Positions 45,201 through 57,800 of a DNA stretch of 64,000 nt are shown here, piece by piece; position 1 is the first letter of the stretch, and each line of letters starts with the position of its first letter. Under the pieces are notes generated by a model. It worked only from the letters and a program-made list of their open reading frames with translations. It was not told the origin of the DNA and did no database searches. Both the position numbers and the translations under genes were made by a program. Source of the stretch: Doris montereyensis. Lineage: Eukaryota > Mollusca > Gastropoda > Nudibranchia > Dorididae. Location: contig JAXRKP010000470.1 of the NCBI GenBank assembly GCA_037039925.1, positions 65,001-129,000 on the forward strand, in the 5' to 3' direction.

Positions 45201-48200
45201 TGTAAGTTTGATATGGCATACACATTGTTGATAGAGTAAGTCTGATATTGTATACACATTGTTGATAGAGTAAGTCTGATATTGCATACACATTGTTGAT
45301 AGAGTAAGTCTGATATTGTATACACATTGTAGATTGAGTAAGTCTGATATTGCATACTACATTCTTGTTAGAGTATGTCTGTTATCCCATACACATTGTT
45401 GATAGAGTAAGTCTGATATTGTATACACATTGTTGATAGAATAAGTCTGATATTGCATACACATTGTTGATAGAGTAAGTCTGATATTGTATACACATTG
45501 TAGATTGAGTAAGTCTGATATTGCATACTACATTCTTGTTAGAGTATGTCTGTTATTTCATACACATTATTGATAGAGTATGTTTGTTATTTCATACATG
45601 TTATTGATAGAGTATGTTTGTTATTTCATACATGTTATTGATAGAGTATGTCTGTTATTTCATACACATTATTGATAGAGTATGTCTGTTATTTCATACA
45701 CATTATTGATAGAGTATGTTTGTTATTTCATATACATTATTGATAGAGTATGTCTGTTATTTCATACACATTATTGATAGAGTATGTTTGTTATTTCATA
45801 CACATTATTGATAGAGTATGTCTGTTATTTCATACACATTATTGATAGAGTATGTCTGTTATTTCATACACATTATTGATAGAGTATGTTTGTTATTTCA
45901 TACATGTTATTGATAGAGTATGTTTGTTATTTCATACATATTATTAATAGAGTATGTCTGTTATTTCATACACATTATTGATAGAGTATGTTTGTTATTT
46001 CATACATGTTATTGATAGAGTATGTCTGTTATTTCATACACATTATTGATAGAGTATGTCCGTTATTTCATACACATTGTTGATAGAGTAAGTCTGTTAT
46101 TTCATACACATTATTGATAAAGTATGTCTGTTATTTCATACACATTATTGATAGAGTATGTCTGTTATTTCATACACATTATTGATAGAGTATGTTTGTT
46201 ATTTTATACATGTTATTGATAGAGTATGTCGGTTATTTCATACACATTATTGATAGAGTATGTCCGTTATTTCATACACATTGTTGCTAGAGTAAGTCTG
46301 TGATATTCACTTGTGGACGTACAAGGCACTGCATCAAGAGAGGTAACTAAAAAAAATATAAATAGCATCATGTAGTTGTGTCCCTTGTGTAATCTGAGAA
46401 ATGCTTAATCTGAGAAGAAATGTCTAGTCCGACGAGTTTCGTATTAAGCATTTTCGAGTGTTCATCATAATAGGATTTGCATTTTTGGCTCCAAAACCTT
46501 GGGAAATAATTCACCACACTTTGAAGTAAATGCTTTGTGCCACCATACACGATGTTGTAAAGATGCACCTTTTTTGGGCGAACATTGTGAAAGTGAAAGC
46601 AAGCCACTGATTTTTTTATGATCAAAAGTGAAGCAATATAAACAATACAGTGCAAGATAAAGATATAGCAGATGTTAAGAAAAAGTGAATCTTTTCACAA
46701 AGATTTTAAAATTTCGATGATATCCTCGAGCAAAGAATTCAGGGTCAGGTAATGAATTCATCTTCTTCGGAAATCGCAACGTGGCCGTCATGTGAAGGTT
46801 TAAACACAGTCACTGTTACGGTAGTAAGGCCGACCACAGAATCACAATACGTTGTTGAACCAGGCCATGGGCGATCATCGGGTGCTACTGGTAGGTCCTA
46901 TTTCTTTCTTATCATGCTTGCACTTATGTTTCCCTTCCATCTTGCTGTTCCCTATGAATTCAATTTGAGATCATCGCAAATGGGGAGCGGGATAAATTCG
47001 ATTAAAGAGACAATAATGAACCAGGCCTCCATGCATCCTACAAACTATAATTAGAAGTACAGAATATGTTAAGGGTGGAGGTGGATATAGGCAAGAATAC
47101 TTGGGAAATTACTTTGCTTTATATTCATTAGTATTTTCAGTGATTAGACCTGAGCATGACGGGCGTTGCTTGTAGGTCTTACTCATTTCCTTTCCTTCTC
47201 TTTTCATTTATCTTTTGATCTTGCTGTTTCCTCTCAATTCACCCTGAGATCACCGCAATGGTGGATGGGGTAAATTTCAAAGAAACAAACCTGAGCATGT
47301 ACATTTCTCTAGATTTAAAAACTAGGATCGGCCGAGTTTGAATTTGTCTTAGCTCGTGTTCAATCAGCTGAGTAGGCTAGCATAGATGGCTAGACTAATA
47401 TTCAATGTGCGTGCTTGCTTGCAGTCTTCATTTTTATCTAATGACACATATCATCCGTTTAGAAAAGGCTTTCCCAAACGTTTCCAGTGCGTGACCCCTT
47501 TCAGTTGTACCAGACCTACTATGAGTTCCACCTTTATGAGCCTTCTGAAAACATACTTAGTTTCTAATATCGCAGATATGCTATTTTGGAATTTAACAGA
47601 TTAATTACAGCAGAGAGAGCAATAACAATAGACAATGTTTATTATTGTTTAATAACATTTATTAATGCTCATTAAAAAGGACTGATTTAACCTTGTGTTG
47701 TAATTAGAAGAATGTATTTAGTTGCTTTTTTGACTCACGCAAATCAATATGTACATGCAGAGAAAGGCCCATGATCCCTTTTGGGGTCACGACCCGCAGT
47801 GAGAGAACCCCCTGGTTTAAAACATAACATGTACTGATGAAAGTCTTGTTTTTGCCACAGATGAACCACACACGTTTGATCTGGAGTCATGTATTTGGCT
47901 GTAGCTATAGGTCCGGTGATGCTGGGCCAATCATTTTGATAGCCATGTTTATCGCCCCACTGCCCCTCGCATTCTATGGTATCTTGCGATTCATCGGCAA
48001 AGAGAAAAGATCAAAGGTCGTGAAGCGTAAGTTGATTGAATTAACATACTTTTTTGGTTCAATTTATATTATTTCCTTGTATTTGCAAGTCTTATAATGG
48101 AAGCATTTGTTTCTCTGTTTATTTAACTAATTTTCTTTCTTTTCGTATGCATGTGTGTATATTTGTATGTATACGTGTGGGTCTAACATTACCCGTTGTT

Positions 48201-48733
48201 AGTTGAACATCTTCAAAATGTTTTTGCATTAAATGATAGCCTTATATGTTCTGGGCATTTTAAACTTTATTTAATGAAAATTAGTAGAATTTTGACAAAG
48301 GTACACATACTTTTGTAAAAAGAATTTCAAGAATACAGAAAGTCTCTTTTAGAGAATGTCGCGTTTTTCTTTAGATTCAAGAGAAGTGTCCAGCTATGTG
48401 CTAAACAGTACCATTTAAACACATACATAGGCACTTTCATGGCAAAATATTTCATCTGGGTCTTTGTAAAAGATCAAAAATGAAAACAATTGACCTCAGC
48501 TCACATTTTCCCTCTTTCTCGGTTCTAACCCCTTTCACCTTACATGTTTCATCACATTCACACACATATATGTGTGAGTGTGTGTCCAATTCACGAAGTT
48601 CATTGGGTTTTTTTTTTATCTGTCTTTCTCTTTCACAGAAAAACGTCTTTCATGTGCAAGAACCAGCAGTCGGATGTCGGTGGGTGAATATATCGGTGTT
48701 CCTGGCACCAGCAACAGTACATCTTCTTCCTAA
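41832..48733 (+). CDS. OSTM1: OSTM1 ortholog, right-arm copy (six coding exons; start region uncertain)
   Basis: OSTM1 is a glycosylated lysosomal type I membrane protein that acts as beta subunit of the ClC-7 chloride/proton exchanger. Exons: 41,832-42,119, 43,015-43,129, 43,575-43,699, 44,938-45,096, 47,861-48,026, 48,639-48,733. All introns are GT-AG and the phases fit (0, 1, 0, 0, 1). From the in-frame ATG the product is 315 residues (human 334). Exon 1 has CELEHSRPFRICNEC, the family's Cys-rich ARP.R.C..C block. Exon 2 has EDRVQI..... W.DAAC. Exon 3 has NYTIPDG and NLSLCLNMS. Exon 4 has CTQCLEEYVDLNDHYEHI and C.MDIVDR. Exon 5 has MNHTRLIWSHVFGCS and one membrane span (about residues 252-271) followed by basic EKRSKVVKQKR. 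Exon 6 is a short Ser-rich cytosolic tail. Several N-glycosylation sequons are seen. The expected ATGATGAACTCAGAT start at 41,786 is out of frame because of a T5 run (41,814-41,818; T4 in the left copy), so the signal peptide is disconnected. Confidence 0.85.
42230..42580 (-). mobile_element. (TA)n tract and R1 element, right arm, intron 1
   Basis: (TA)n at 42,232-42,265 followed by a reverse R1 copy: CAGCCTCTCAACCCAAAGCC, GTGGACCAACACCCGTGTCC, CTGTTTACAGGACCGTGCAG. It mirrors 35,595-35,935. Confidence 0.75.
44280..44600 (+). repeat. Interspersed repeat 'R2' copy, right arm, intron 3
   Basis: Carries CTCCTACTTCTTTCCTCTCA, TTAATTCACCCTGAGATCAC and GATTGGTGGAGGGCTAAATT. The same element lies mirrored at 32,480-32,770. 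A second partial copy follows at 44,750-44,890. The short frames here are not genes. Confidence 0.65.
45083..46310. repeat. 34-bp splice-donor minisatellite, intron 4 of the right-arm OSTM1 copy
   Basis: About 35 tandem units of ATTGTTGATAGAGTAAGT, CTGATATTGCATACAC. The first half-unit is the coding end of exon 4 (ATTGTTGATAGA, residues IVDR) with its donor GTAAGT. Units up to about 45,540 mostly keep GTAAGT; those beyond mostly read GATAGAGTATGT with TTATTTCATACAC. Every unit is a credible 5' splice site. Confidence 0.93.
46311..47860. other. Intron 4, distal part
   Basis: Two R2 copies (46,880-47,000 and 47,160-47,285). An interspersed element, spanning AGTACAGAATATGTTAAGGG at 47,057 to GGCTAGACTAATATTCAATG near 47,400, recurs at 52,560-52,810. 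At 47,480-47,520, CCAAACGTTTCCAGTGCGTG and at 47,760-47,815 CCCTTTTGGGGTCACGACCC resemble a second reverse-type tRNA/hAT-like repeat; the left arm has the mirrored GGTCACGGCTCCCAAAGGGA at 30,700. No nested gene was found. Confidence 0.5.
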
Positions 48734-48756
48734 TTCTGACAGGAAGTGTACACACG

Positions 48757-49455
48757 TGTACAAAGATAAGCGACAATACGTGACAAATCCACCAAGACAG
48801 AACAAACATGTGACAGTTCGCGTATAACCCTTTGTCAAACAACAAACAGGGAATATCTACACACTTGACTTATGCAACCGGCAGGACGCAGTGTGATGTA
48901 AGAAGAAGAAAACCCAGAAACGAGGAGGAAAGACGGGGCGAGTAGAGGCGACAAAGGAAGACGGAGCGAGTAGAGAAGACAAGAGGCGACAAAGGGAAGA
49001 CGGAGAGAGTAGAGAAGACAAGAGGCGACAAAGGGAAGACGGAGCGTAGTAGAGAAGACAAGAGGCGACAAAGGAAAGACGGAGCGAGTAGAGAATACAA
49101 GAGGCGACAAAGGAAAGACGGAGCGAAGAGAGGACAAGATGTGACAAAGGGAAGACGGAGCGAGTAGAGAAGACAAGATGTGACAAAGGGAAGACGGAGC
49201 GAGTAGAGAAGACAAGATGTGACAAAGGGAAGACGGAGCGAGTAGAGAAGACAAGATGTGACAAAGGGAAGACGGAGCGAGTAGAGAAGACAAGATGTGA
49301 CAAAGGGGAAGATGATGATGATAACAATGAGTATAAGGGGAGAGAAAAAAGTAGAGAGAGAAAAGGGGCAGATAAAGCTTTGTTCTGTCATTATTGATGG
49401 AGGTGTCACTCATTGTCTTTTATCAATTTTGACCACTCCACTGTGGCTCTTTTGT
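48757..49455. mobile_element. MITE-like element with internal minisatellite, right arm
   Basis: Starts just after the OSTM1 stop with AGATAAGCGACAATACGTGA, CAAATCCACC and ends with GGAGGTGTCACTCATTGTCT, TTTATCAATTTTGACCACTC, CACTGTGGC. The termini are inverted repeats like those of the 4.48 kb element. About 48,925-49,310 is about ten copies of a 39-bp unit (GAGTAGAGAAGACAAGATGT, GACAAAGGGAAGACGGAGC), absent from the left-arm copy. It probably lies in the 3' UTR or just downstream. Confidence 0.8.
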
Positions 49456-49589
49456 GTTATTGCCTGTACAGAGGGTGTCGTACTGTTGGATACCTACCAC
49501 AGTGTGTCGTTATTTTCGATGGTCAATGCACTTCTTAGCCTCTGTTTCTGTTCCAAAAGTCTTTCCTCATCATTTGCATCATAACATGT

Positions 49590-49810
49590 GACTTTTTCTT
49601 CAAAAAGGTGAAAATTTCTCTCATCCATAACTCCATTATTTCCCCAAAACTCTATAGCCAAAATATTAAAGACGCTTCAATTCATCCTCTTTCTTTAACT
49701 TTAAGTGTAACTCATCCATAACTCCATTATTTCCCCAAAACTCTATAGCCAAGATATTAAAGACGCTTCAGTTCATCCTCTTTCTTTAACTTTAAGCGTA
49801 GCTAATCATC
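49590..49810. repeat. 92-bp direct repeat, two copies
   Basis: CTCATCCATAACTCCATTAT, TTCCCCAAAACTCTATAGCC, ATTAAAGACGCTTCA and TCTTTCTTTAACTTTAAG occur twice in a row. This is the mirror position of the 30-bp minisatellite at 28.86 kb. Confidence 0.85.
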
Positions 49811-51062
49811 TTTCAAGTCGAGGTTATTGGGAATCATCCCTGCATAGGTCACATTGACTTGGTCGTAATTTCTCTCATCTTTGATGTGTTATAGCAGAGA
49901 GCTAAGCCACATTGAGTGATTTCCTCTTTTCATCAATTTGATATTATAGTTTCGTTTCACTGTTTCAAGAAAGCTGTGTGTTTGTTTCTATGCTGTTTGC
50001 TTTGTGAGATGTATGACGCTGAACAAAGCTTTCAATCCTTGATATTTCTCTTCATAACCATGTTTGATCTGTGGTCCACGTGATATTATTTATGCCAATG
50101 CTTCACCGATTTTGTTGGGGTTTTTATTTGTATTTTCAAAGGTATTGTGTTTCATGACAACCTGTGAAACTATCAAAATCCCCCAAAATGCACATGAAAA
50201 TTGATTTTTGTCTTGTTGTCTGAGCAGTTTTTAGTATGATAGCATATTATAGCAGTTTTAATATTCCCTCTACGCAGTGTGCGCATGCACGCACCTTACG
50301 AACAGAGAGAAAAGGCAGAGTCAAAAAAAAAGAAAGAAAAAAGCGTCTATTGTCTAACATTCATTCTCATCCACACAGCTCACATGAATGGGATTCTTTT
50401 GTCAAACTGCACAAAACCAAAATTGCACACACACACACACACAGTCTTGAAACATTAGAAGTAACATTGACCAGTTGCCACCCAATGCAAAGTCATCTGT
50501 TCTTGGGCTCTCTTCAACCTGTTCCAACTATAAAAGTACTATTGAATGTTAGATTCTATTAACCTTCATGATTCTGAACATCAGAATAGTGATTAAAAAT
50601 ACTGATTTTACTGTTGTACATGATATCAATAGATAAGAAATACATTTTGGGCGCGTTGTCTGTATTACTTTTTGCTTTCATTCCTGTCAACACTGACTAA
50701 ATTACACATTGAATTTGTTCAACGGAGCAATCATACTTCTACGCAGTTATGAATGAGTACTTGGCTAGCAGTTGAGAAGAACATTGACAAGTGGCTAGCA
50801 TGATATACTTAATAGGGGGAGCTAACAACGCCTGAGTGAGTTGGGAAGAATTGTGAATGATCTGACCCGCAGGGGAGTAACTGAATAAATGCTGTAAGAT
50901 TTGTGAGCCTGCCTTATTGCAGAGATCAGGACTTTGTATTCGTTTTAAAAATTCAGTCAGGACATTTCTGTGACTGAGCATTTACTTGAGGTATGGAATT
51001 AATTTTTTATTGATTTTAATGTACCCTTCAAATCTCAATATTTTGATAGCTTGAGTAATAAA

Positions 51063-51098
<36 letters not shown>

Positions 51099-52480
51099 AA
51101 TACTACTATTACTACTAATAATAATATTAATAATAATAATACTACTACTACTAATAATAATAGTAACAATAATACTAATACTTATAATTATAATAATAAT
51201 AATGATAAAAATAAAGGCTTGGCAGTCACAATGGACACTTGCCCTAAACTGTGTAGGCTAGCATGGTGGTCTTAATCACATCTCTGAATAATTGAATAGA
51301 ATAAAATTTAATATTCTTTTCTAACAATTTAGCAGGTTTTTAAAGAAATGAGGATGGAATGGCCACATATATACAGATGTTGTCATATCAATATCTAGGG
51401 CATGATTATGTAACATCCTATCGCAATGATGGAATTTCAGTTATTTTATTATTTTTGCAAACTGTATCTCAGGTTCAGCCCGTAGTTCCAGGGAGAGTCT
51501 TGAATTTGTATTTTATCGGCTTGGATGGATTTCATTTACGCAACATGCGAATTCTTATTCTATGTGTGTCACGATGACAATGAGAGGTTTCTAGCTTACC
51601 ACCTGTGTCATACTGGTCACAACACTCTCAACTGTTTTGTACACATTTATAAACTGATTATTAGATACACTGTAAAACTGAAATAATAGTAATACAATGC
51701 GTGTGGATTAAATAATGTAATTTTACAATACTCCTATTTATTCCTACACTATTTATTCCTACTGAAAGAGGAATCTTATCAAAGTTAGGGGGGTTTTATG
51801 AATCTTCCGCTGAATCAGAATTATTTTTATATTTATTTTATGCTTGTTGAATGGTATGACTGCCTTATCCCAAGATATTTGCTCTGGGGATAAAAAGGAA
51901 TTATAATTTATTTGTGAAAATCCTATTGCGATGCTATGAATAAACCTGTGTATTTTTATTTATTTGAATTTACAATTTGACTTATTTAATACTCAAATCC
52001 TTACAATAGTGTTTTGTATGACGGGCTTGGGGAGAATTTAAAATTTGATCTGTGGTCTATGTAAAAACTTTGATTATGATTGTGTTTGCAGACTGAAGTA
52101 AAAGGTGATCCTAACTGCTGTCCTCTATTTTAGTTGAGCAAATTTTAGATTTGTTATCGACTCAAAAACAGTAAGGAATAAGTAAATACGTTTTAAAGGA
52201 AAACTTCAAGTCAACTGATGTGCAGGAAATGTATTTATGTATTGTAAGATTTGTATGTATGCTTTTTTTGTAGTCAATAAGTATTCATGTATCAGTATTT
52301 CTACTACAAACAAATTTATGTAAAATGTGTTCCTTCAACGCAAACTATTCCATACTTCAGTGTCATTGTATTTCATTTATCGGCTTCGTTATGTTATAAA
52401 ATAGCGGTATGACGTTATAAGGACATATTTTATGTCAACCTATTTGAAAATAAAAACAAAACATGGTGCTGAAAATTAAA
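49811..52480. other. Right-arm 3' flank of OSTM1
   Basis: Non-coding mirror of the left arm from 25.6 to 28.8 kb. Contains an (AAT)n/(ACT)n microsatellite at 51,048-51,215, absent from the left arm, and a (CA)n at about 50,427. The 50,550-50,900 segment is the best-conserved part of the flank. No ORF with coding character. Confidence 0.6.
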
Positions 52481-53132
52481 CTAAATGGAAGTTAGGACAG
52501 TCGTGTAAATACGATAGAATTTTAAATGAGACTTCCATAAATTCTCCAAATTCTTAGAACAAATACAGAATATATTAAGGGTAGACATGGACATAGTCGA
52601 AACATTAAGAAAAATTATCTTATCCACATTGAATATTTTTGGTGATTAGATCTGAACATGTCAACTTAATACAAAAGTTTTACCCTTTCTCTTAATTCTA
52701 TGGGAAATAAAAAAACTGAGATCGGACAAGTTTGAATTGTCTTTGTTCGAGTTCAATCGACTGTAACTGTAGGTAAGCATCAATGGGTAGACTAGTATGA
52801 ATAATAATGAGCGGAATTAGACATGTAAAGAGTACAATCTTTAGTCTTGACATTTAACTCGCTATATAAAAATATTCCCTAGTGCGTGAATGTTAGCGGA
52901 GGAGAGCATCTGATTCACAAGATTGTTGATGAAAAAACAGGTTCGACTATGTATTCTTCATGAAAGCCTATGGACACGCATGCCTTCTCTCGATACATGG
53001 CAAACGGGTAGCCCTGGTACAGAGTTTCTGCTATGGAATAAGACCTGCAACAGACTAGCGTCCCTATCCAGGGATCACATATCGTCTCCCTTTTTCACTT
53101 CATGCTGTAGAAACTGGGACAACTCTATTGAT
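52481..53132. other. Sequence beyond the right arm, with repeat copies
   Basis: 52,560-52,815 is a second copy of the element at 47,057-47,410. 52,960-53,130 is a headless SINE-like fragment (AGACTAGCGTCCCTATCCAG, TGTAGAAACTGGGAC) directly before the next SINE. Confidence 0.55.
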
Positions 53133-53392
53133 CGAGATGGCTGAGTGGTTAGGCTGTCGGACTTTGGATCATGAGGTCTCGGGTTTTAATCCTAGCAAAG
53201 TAAGTCTGATATTTTGCATTTTGTCCCTTGGGAAAGACACTTAACACGTATTTTTCCTACTTGTGAGTAAAAACCTGCGTCAGACTAGGGTCATGTCCAG
53301 GAGGTGAATATTATCACATGTTCCCTTCAATCTATAGAAACAGGGATAAGCTCCAGCTCTATGAGCCATAATGGCCTTGAAGGAATTTTGAT
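53133..53392 (+). mobile_element. tRNA-derived SINE (family 1), full-length
   Basis: Head with A box ATGGCTGAGTGGTTAGGC and B box GGGTTTTAATCC (degenerate), then GGGAAAGACACTTAACACGT, ACCTGCGTCAGACTAGGGTC, AACAGGGATAAGCTCCAGCT and 3' ATGGCCTTGAAGGAATTTTG. The same family lies at 26.44 kb. A headless copy abuts it, as at 26.76 kb. Confidence 0.78.
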
Positions 53393-54470
53393 TCTTTTCT
53401 TTTTTTGTTTTCTTTCTTTTTTTCCGCTTTATTGGTGAACAGAGTAAAATAAAAACAGAGTATATCAAATGCAGTATATAATATTCACACACAGGTTTAG
53501 TGATGTTTTACCATAATTTCAAATGTTCATTTACCTATTGCAGTGCATTGCTAACTGAAAGTGAGGTAGAATTTTAATTACTAATTCTGAACTGTGCCAT
53601 ATATGTTCATAGCATTTTGTTTGTTTATAAATAAAAAATAATATTTCTTTCAATAAATTTTGCTTCAATTTTTATAAATTTCAAAAGAGTTAGAAAAAAT
53701 GGTTTACGTTATTTTCAAGCATGGATTAAAACATTGCAAGGGGAAATTGACATTATTTCAATTATATTATATCTATATGTTTTTTATGTTTTGGTCACCT
53801 GTGTACAGAAGGGATCAAAATTTTAAGAAGTCTGTTTTATTGATATGCCATGACAGATGTATACATGTGTGTCATAATGGCATTTTATTGCATGAGTGAT
53901 GTCAATGCGTTTCTGTCGGATATTGGTTATCGTTCATCTTGCTGTTTCCTCTCCTACTTCATCCTGAAATCACCGCATATGGTGGATTAGGAAAAATTTC
54001 AAAGAAATTATCAAACAAACCTGTCTTCTTTTGACGAGTTGTACCTATTGTCGTTTATCACTTTTGACTTTACTCCATTGTGGCTCCCTTTATCTTCCAC
54101 AACTGATAGATCTTATGCTTTTTAAAACTTTCTTTCCACCAAATTTGGAAAGTGAGAATATTATTGTGGTTGATTTATCTTTGATTTTGCTTCTGACTTA
54201 TTTGACAGTGACAGTATTAGCAGTGCGACTTTTATGCAAGTTTTTCATGGAGAAAAGAATATCTCATTTTGTTTTGAATTCGTGTTTAAGAATTTAAGTG
54301 CTAAGATTTGATTATTCCTCAAGAAATATTTTTCCTTCACTGAAAATGCATTTTCATGTACATGAATAAATTATTTTTATGACATAAATATACTATACTT
54401 TTGTTAGTTCAATTTGTTGTGTTTTGAACACGTCATGAATTTCAGGGGTGCAATTGTAACATAGATTGGC
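53393..54470. other. Intergenic sequence with R2 and MITE fragments
   Basis: 53,935-54,020 is an R2 fragment (CTGTTTCCTCTCCTACTTCA, GCATATGGTGGATTAGG). 54,040-54,085 is a half MITE-like terminus (TTGTCGTTTATCACTTTTGA, CTCCATTGTGGCTCC). An open frame at 54,100-54,297 could encode a hydrophobic segment, but nothing else supports it. Confidence 0.5.
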
Positions 54471-54479
54471 AAATGAGAT

Positions 54480-54872
54480 TCTGGAACCATTCAGATTATA
54501 TTACAACTATAATACACAGTTTGAATCTTTGAGATTATATTATAATTATAATACACAGTTTGAATCTTTGAGTTTATATTACAATTATAATACACAGTTT
54601 GAATCTTTGAGATTATATTACAATTATAATACACAGTTTGAATCTTTGAGTTTATATTACAACTTTAATACACAGTTTGAATCTTTGAGATTACATTACA
54701 ATTATAATACACAGTTTGAATCTTTGAGTTTATATTACAATTATAATACACGGTTGGAATCTTTGAGATTATATTACAATTAAAATACACAGTTTGAATC
54801 TTTGAGTTTATATTACAATTATAATACACAGCTGGAATCTTTGAGGTTATATTACAACTATAATACACAATA
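54480..54872. repeat. 39-bp minisatellite
   Basis: Ten units of TTGAGATTATATTACAATTA, TAATACACAGTTTGAATCT. The 13-residue period (LRLYYNYNTQFES) is an artefact of the unit length. It joins directly to the 38-bp satellite at ACACAATAAACAACTTTCC. Confidence 0.95.
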
Positions 54873-57800
54873 AACAACTTTCCTATAGACATCTAGTTTC
54901 TCATACAGTAAACAACTTTCCTATAGACATCTAGTTTCTCATACAGTAAACAACTCTCTCATAGACATCTAGTTTTTTCATACAGTAAACAACTCTCTTA
55001 TAGACATTTAGTTTCTCATACAGTAAACAAATTTCCTATAGACATCTAGTTTCTCATACAGTAAACAACTCTCTTATAGACATCTAGGTTCTCATACAGT
55101 TAACAACTCTCTTATAGACATCTAGGTTCTCATACAGTTAACAACTCTCTTATAGACATCTAGTTTCTCATACAGTAAACAACTCTTATATAGGCATCTA
55201 ATTTCTCATACAGTAAACAACTCTCTTATAGACATCTAGTTTCTCATACAGTAAACAACTCTTATATAGGCATCTAGTTTCTCATACAGTAAACAACTCT
55301 CTTAAAGACATCTAGTTTCTCATACAGTAAACAACTCTTATATAGACATTTAGTTTCTCATACAGTAAACAACTCTCTTATAGACATCTAGTTTCTCATA
55401 CAGTAAACAACTCTCTTATAGACATCTAGTTTCTCATACAATGAACAACTCTCTCATACTCATAGACATCTAATTTATCCTACAGGGAACAACTTACTAT
55501 AGACATCTTCTCATACAGTGAACAACTCTCCTATAGACATCTAGGTTCTCCTAAACAACTCTCCTATAGACATCTAGGTTCTCCTAAACAACTCTCCTAT
55601 AGACATCTAGGTTCTCCTAAACAACTCTCCTATAGACATCTAGGTTCTCCTAAACAACTCTCCTATAGACATCTAGGTTCTCCTAAACAACTCTCCTATA
55701 GACATCTAGGTTCTCCTAAACAACTCTCCTATAGACATCTAGGTTCTCCTAAACAACTCTCCTATAGACATCTAGGTTCTCCTAAACAACTCTCCTATAG
55801 ACATCTAGGTTCTCCTAAACAACTCTCCTATAGACATCTAGGTTCTCCTAAACAACTCTCCTATAGACATTTAGGTTTCTAAACAACTCTCCTATAGACA
55901 TTTAGGTTCTCCTAAACAACTCTCCTATAGACATTTAATTTCTCTATAAACTACTATTATAGATATCTAGTATCTCATAAACAACTGTCCTATAGGCATC
56001 TAATTTCTTATAAACAACTCTCCTATAGACATCTAGTTTCTCATAAACAACTCACCTATAAACATTTAGTCTCTCATAAACAACTCTCCCATAGAATCTA
56101 GTTTCTCATAAACACATCTCCTATAAATATTTAGTTTCTCGTACATTGAACACATCTACAATAGATATCTTGGTTTTCATACAGTGAAAAGGTCACCTGT
56201 AGCCATGTAATTTCTCATAGTGACCACAACTCCTATAGACATCTAGTTTCTCATTTAGTGAAAACGTCTTTTATAGACATCTCGCTTCTCATACAGTAAA
56301 ACCGCCTTCTACACACATGTAGTTTCTCATACAGTGAACACGTCTCCTATAAACATCTAGTTTCTCTTGCAGTGAACATGTCTCCTAATAACATCTATTT
56401 TCTCATACTGTTTAACGCATCTCCTATTAACATCTAGTTTGTCATACAGTGAACATGTCACCTATATACATCTAGTTTCTCATGTAGTGAGCACGTCTCC
56501 TATATACATCTGGTTTCACATACAGTAAACACGTCTACTGTACACATCTAGTTTCTCACAGAGTGAACAAGTCTCCTATAAACATCTAGTTTATCATACA
56601 GTGAACATTTCTCCTATATACATCTAGTTTTCTTGTACAGTGAACATGTTTCCTTTAGACATCTAGTTTCTCATGCAGTGAACACGTCTTCTGTAGACAT
56701 CTAGTGTCTCATACAGTGAATCTGTTTCCTATAAACATCTAGTTTCTCATACAGTAAACGCGTCTCCTATATACATCTAGGTCTTTATGCAGTGAACACG
56801 TCTCCTGTAGACATCTAGTTTCTCATACAGTGAACACGTCTCCGGTAAACATCTTGTTTTTCATACCATGAACACATCTCTATAGACATCTAGTTTCTCA
56901 TATAATGAACACGTTTCCTGTTGACATCTAGTTTCTCATACAGTGAACACATCTCCCATAGACATTTACTTTGTCATCAAATGAACACGTCGTCAATAAA
57001 CATACAATTTTCGTACCGTTAACAACTCTCCTATCGACCTCTAGTACATCAAACAGTAAACATGTCCCCTGTGAACATCTAGTTTCTCATGCAGTGAACA
57101 ACTCTCCGATAGACCTGCAAGTTCTCATACAGTAATCAACTCTCTTATTAAAATAATAATAATAAATCTTTATTGTCCTTTTCAGGCAATCCATGTGAGG
57201 TTCACATTATGGAAATCTAGTTTCGCATACAGTGAACAACTCTCTTATAGACATCTAGGTTCTCATACAGTGTACAACTCTCATATACAGATTTAGTTCC
57301 TCATGCAGTGAACAACTCTCTTATGTAAAATATAGTTTCTCGTTTAGATTCTCATACAGTTAACAACTATAGACATCTAGTTTCTGAGTGAACAACTCTC
57401 TCATAGACGTTTAGATTCTCACTAAACAACTCTCAGTTTCTTAACAGTGAACAACTCTCGTTTAGATTATCATACACTGAACAACTCTGACCTTTAGTTT
57501 CTCATACAGTTAACAACTCTCCTATAGACATTTAGATTCTCATACAGTGAACAACTCTCCTATAGACATTTAGTTTTCATAGTCATACACTGAACAACTC
57601 TCTTATAGACATTTAGTTTCTCATACAATGAACAACTCTACAGTGACAAGTCATTTTAGTTTCTCATACACTGAACAACTCTCTTATAGAAATAAAGTTT
57701 CTCATACAGTAGAACATCTATGGTTTCTCATACAGTGAACAACTCTCCTATACAGACATTTAGTTTCTCACTGAAAAAGTCATAGACATGTAGTTTTTCA

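Larger units (their letters stand above)
40097..52480. repeat. Right arm of the large imperfect palindrome
   Basis: Counterpart of the left arm in inverted orientation, separated from it by only about 90 bp (40,004-40,096). It carries the OSTM1 copy with intact exons 2-6. Divergence is visible at many bases and by several arm-specific insertions, so this is a real duplication with age, not simply the same read folded back. Confidence 0.85.

Noticed and set aside
48835..49413. Reverse-strand frames of up to 192 codons
   Set aside because: They are produced by the 39-bp minisatellite inside the MITE-like element.
54031..54297. 88-codon frame with a hydrophobic segment
   Set aside because: It starts in repeat fragments and has no splice partner or recognisable domain. 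A stray membrane-like stretch is expected in AT-rich DNA.
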